From NCBI RefSeq assembly GCF_003012345.1, contig NZ_PVRV01000020.1:1-64000 (forward strand): a stretch of DNA of 64,000 nt. Direction: 5' to 3'. Every line of letters starts with the position of its first letter. Position 1 is the first letter of the stretch. Source of the DNA: Phytohalomonas tamaricis (lineage in GTDB: Bacteria; Pseudomonadota; Gammaproteobacteria; Pseudomonadales; Halomonadaceae). Of this stretch, positions 62,761 through 64,000 are shown piece after piece. The translations under genes were made by a program, and so were the position numbers. The notes under the pieces are model-generated. The model was not told where the DNA came from, made no database searches, and saw only the letters and a program-made list of their open reading frames with translations.

Positions 62761-64000
62761 TCAGGCGTTTTCGTCGTTCTTTTCTTCCTCGGAAGTGCTC
62801 TCGCTTTCTTCTTCGGATTGCTGCTGCGCAGCTTGAAGCGCTTCCTGATAGGACATAGACACGTCTTTAACCTGTGCCTGCTCCAACAACTTGTCAACCG
62901 CCTTGTTTTCCAGCACAGCAGATTTCACTTGATTTTTCATCTGCTCATTGCCCAGATAGTGCTCAACAAGCTGTTCAGGTTGCTGATACTGTCCAGCCAG
63001 CTCTTCAACATAGGCGCGAATTTCATCATCGCTCGCATCCAACTCATGCTGGCTGACCACCTCAGCCAAGAGCAGCCCAACCTGAACACGACTATTGGCT
63101 TGCTCAGCGAAAAGCTCATCCGGAAGCTGAGAGACATCAAAATCCTGGCCAAGCCCGAACTGCTGGGCAGCTTGACGCTTGAGACCTTCGGTCTCTTGCT
63201 GAATCAACCCCTGCGGAACGGTAACGTCATTGGCTTTCTTCAGCGCGTCGATAATCTGTTGCTTGACGCGATTCTCGATGGCCGTATCGAGTTCACGCTG
63301 CATATTCTTACGTACTTCAGCTTTGAATGCGTCCAGATCACCATCTTCCACGCCAAATTGCTGGGTGAATTCGGCATTGATCTCAGGCAATTGCTGTTCC
63401 TGTACGTTATGTACCTTAGTCTTGAAGGTAGCTTCCTTGCCTGCCAGATGTTCGGCTTGATAATTGTCTGGGAATGTAACCTTGACTTCAGGTTCATCAC
63501 CCGCCTTAGCACCAACCAACTGATCTTCAAAGCCCGGAATAAAACTACCGGCGCCTAGCACTAACTGATGCCCTTCAGCCTTGCCACCTTCGAAAGCCTC
63601 ATCATCAATGAAGCCTTCAAAATCGATGGTCACCTGATCGCCTTCAGCTGCAGCACGCTCAACGTCAGTCCAGCTTGCATTTTGCTTGCGTAGCGTCTCG
63701 ATCATTTCATCGACATCGCTATCGACGATTTCAGCCTGGGGACGCTCTACCTCGGTGCCCTCAATACTCTTGAGTTCAATCTGCGGATAGATTTCAAGCG
63801 TAGCGGTAAATTCAAGATCCTTGCCCGCTTCATTGACAGTCGGCTCAATAGAAGGATAGCCGGCAGGATTAAGGGACTCTTGGGTAATAGCCTGAACGTA
63901 ATGCTGGCGCATCAGCTCGCTCACCACCTCATTACGCGTATCACGACCAAAGCGCTGACGAATTACAGTCATCGGCACCTTGCCGGGACGGAAGCCGTTC
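62761..64000 (-). CDS. tig: Trigger factor, N-terminus beyond the window
   Basis: This ribosome-associated chaperone and peptidyl-prolyl isomerase is cut by the right edge. About 412 residues are visible, and the first ~35 are missing. At the edge the frame reads G-F-R-P-G-K-V-P, the end of the ribosome-binding signature. The FKBP-type PPIase domain follows (about 115-200 of the visible part, with F-E-G-G-K and F-I-P-G-F), then the C-terminal helical arms and an acidic tail. An internal ATG at 63978 is not the real start. Confidence 0.95.
   Translation of the reverse strand, partial: NGFRPGKVPMTVIRQRFGRDTRNEVVSELMRQHYVQAITQESLNPAGYPSIEPTVNEAGKDLEFTATLEIYPQIELKSIEGTEVERPQAEIVDSDVDEMIETLRKQNASWTDVERAAAEGDQVTIDFEGFIDDEAFEGGKAEGHQLVLGAGSFIPGFEDQLVGAKAGDEPEVKVTFPDNYQAEHLAGKEATFKTKVHNVQEQQLPEINAEFTQQFGVEDGDLDAFKAEVRKNMQRELDTAIENRVKQQIIDALKKANDVTVPQGLIQQETEGLKRQAAQQFGLGQDFDVSQLPDELFAEQANSRVQVGLLLAEVVSQHELDASDDEIRAYVEELAGQYQQPEQLVEHYLGNEQMKNQVKSAVLENKAVDKLLEQAQVKDVSMSYQEALQAAQQQSEEESESTSEEEKNDENA

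Noticed and set aside
1-64000. Mobile elements, prophage or CRISPR array
   Set aside because: No transposase, integrase, terminal repeats or spaced direct repeats were found on either strand.

Overview
The window looks like a chromosomal segment of a gammaproteobacterium, most likely of the Halomonadaceae (Oceanospirillales). This rests on the tig-clpP-clpX-lon-hupB-ppiD order at the right end, the style of the proteins, and tandem stable-RNA promoters at the left edge. No species can be named from sequence alone. I see no transposase, integrase, prophage or CRISPR array.

Layout. (1) Bases 1-3.9 kb, AT-richer: tandem promoters firing leftward out of the window (probably an rRNA operon), small hypothetical proteins, a CPA2-type cation/proton antiporter and a lipoprotein. 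(2) 3.9-32.2 kb, visibly GC-rich: an almost complete adenosylcobalamin factory in four transcription units. Minus-strand units are cobC(phosphatase)-cbiB-cobD-bluB and cobT-cobS-cobP. Plus-strand units are a 12-gene operon behind a cobalamin riboswitch (cbtB-cbtA-chelatase ATPase-cobO-cobB-cbiD-cbiJ-cbiX-cbiC-cbiET-cbiL-cbiG) and cobJ-cobM-cobW-cobN-cobQ. Two flavin or transport genes (an old yellow enzyme and an MFS permease) are interspersed. (3) 32.2-38.1 kb, still GC-rich: a marR-emrA-emrB efflux operon and eutB-eutC, the B12-dependent ethanolamine ammonia-lyase. (4) 38.3-49 kb, AT-richer: rhomboid, lipoproteins, SEC-C protein, phosphatase, a second old yellow enzyme, CBS protein, asparaginase, yjcH-actP, several small proteins and unusual hairpins. 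(5) 49.4-51.6 kb: queC-queE-queD for queuosine. (6) 51.7-55.5 kb: MscS channel, YkgJ-type protein, a COG0523 GTPase behind a Zur-like operator, and a CurA-type reductase. (7) 55.7-64 kb: ppiD, hupB, lon, clpX, clpP and tig (truncated by the window edge), on the minus strand.

How it fits together. The B12 genes encode methylations and ring contraction (CbiL, CobJ, CobM, CbiG, CbiD, CbiJ, CbiC, CbiET), amidation (CobB, CobQ), adenosylation (CobO), the aminopropanol arm (CobD, CbiB), the lower ligand (BluB, CobT, CobC phosphatase) and final assembly (CobP, CobS). Cobalt enters through CbtAB. The cluster is a hybrid: it has the early-insertion chelatase CbiX and the cobalt-type genes cbiD/cbiG, but also the late-insertion chelatase CobN with CobW and a fused ChlI/ChlD-like ATPase. 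I see no CobG, CobF, CobS/CobT-type chelatase subunits or uroporphyrinogen methyltransferase here. EutBC gives the product an obvious local consumer. The GC-rich block from bluB to eutB contrasts with both flanks and may have been acquired as a unit.
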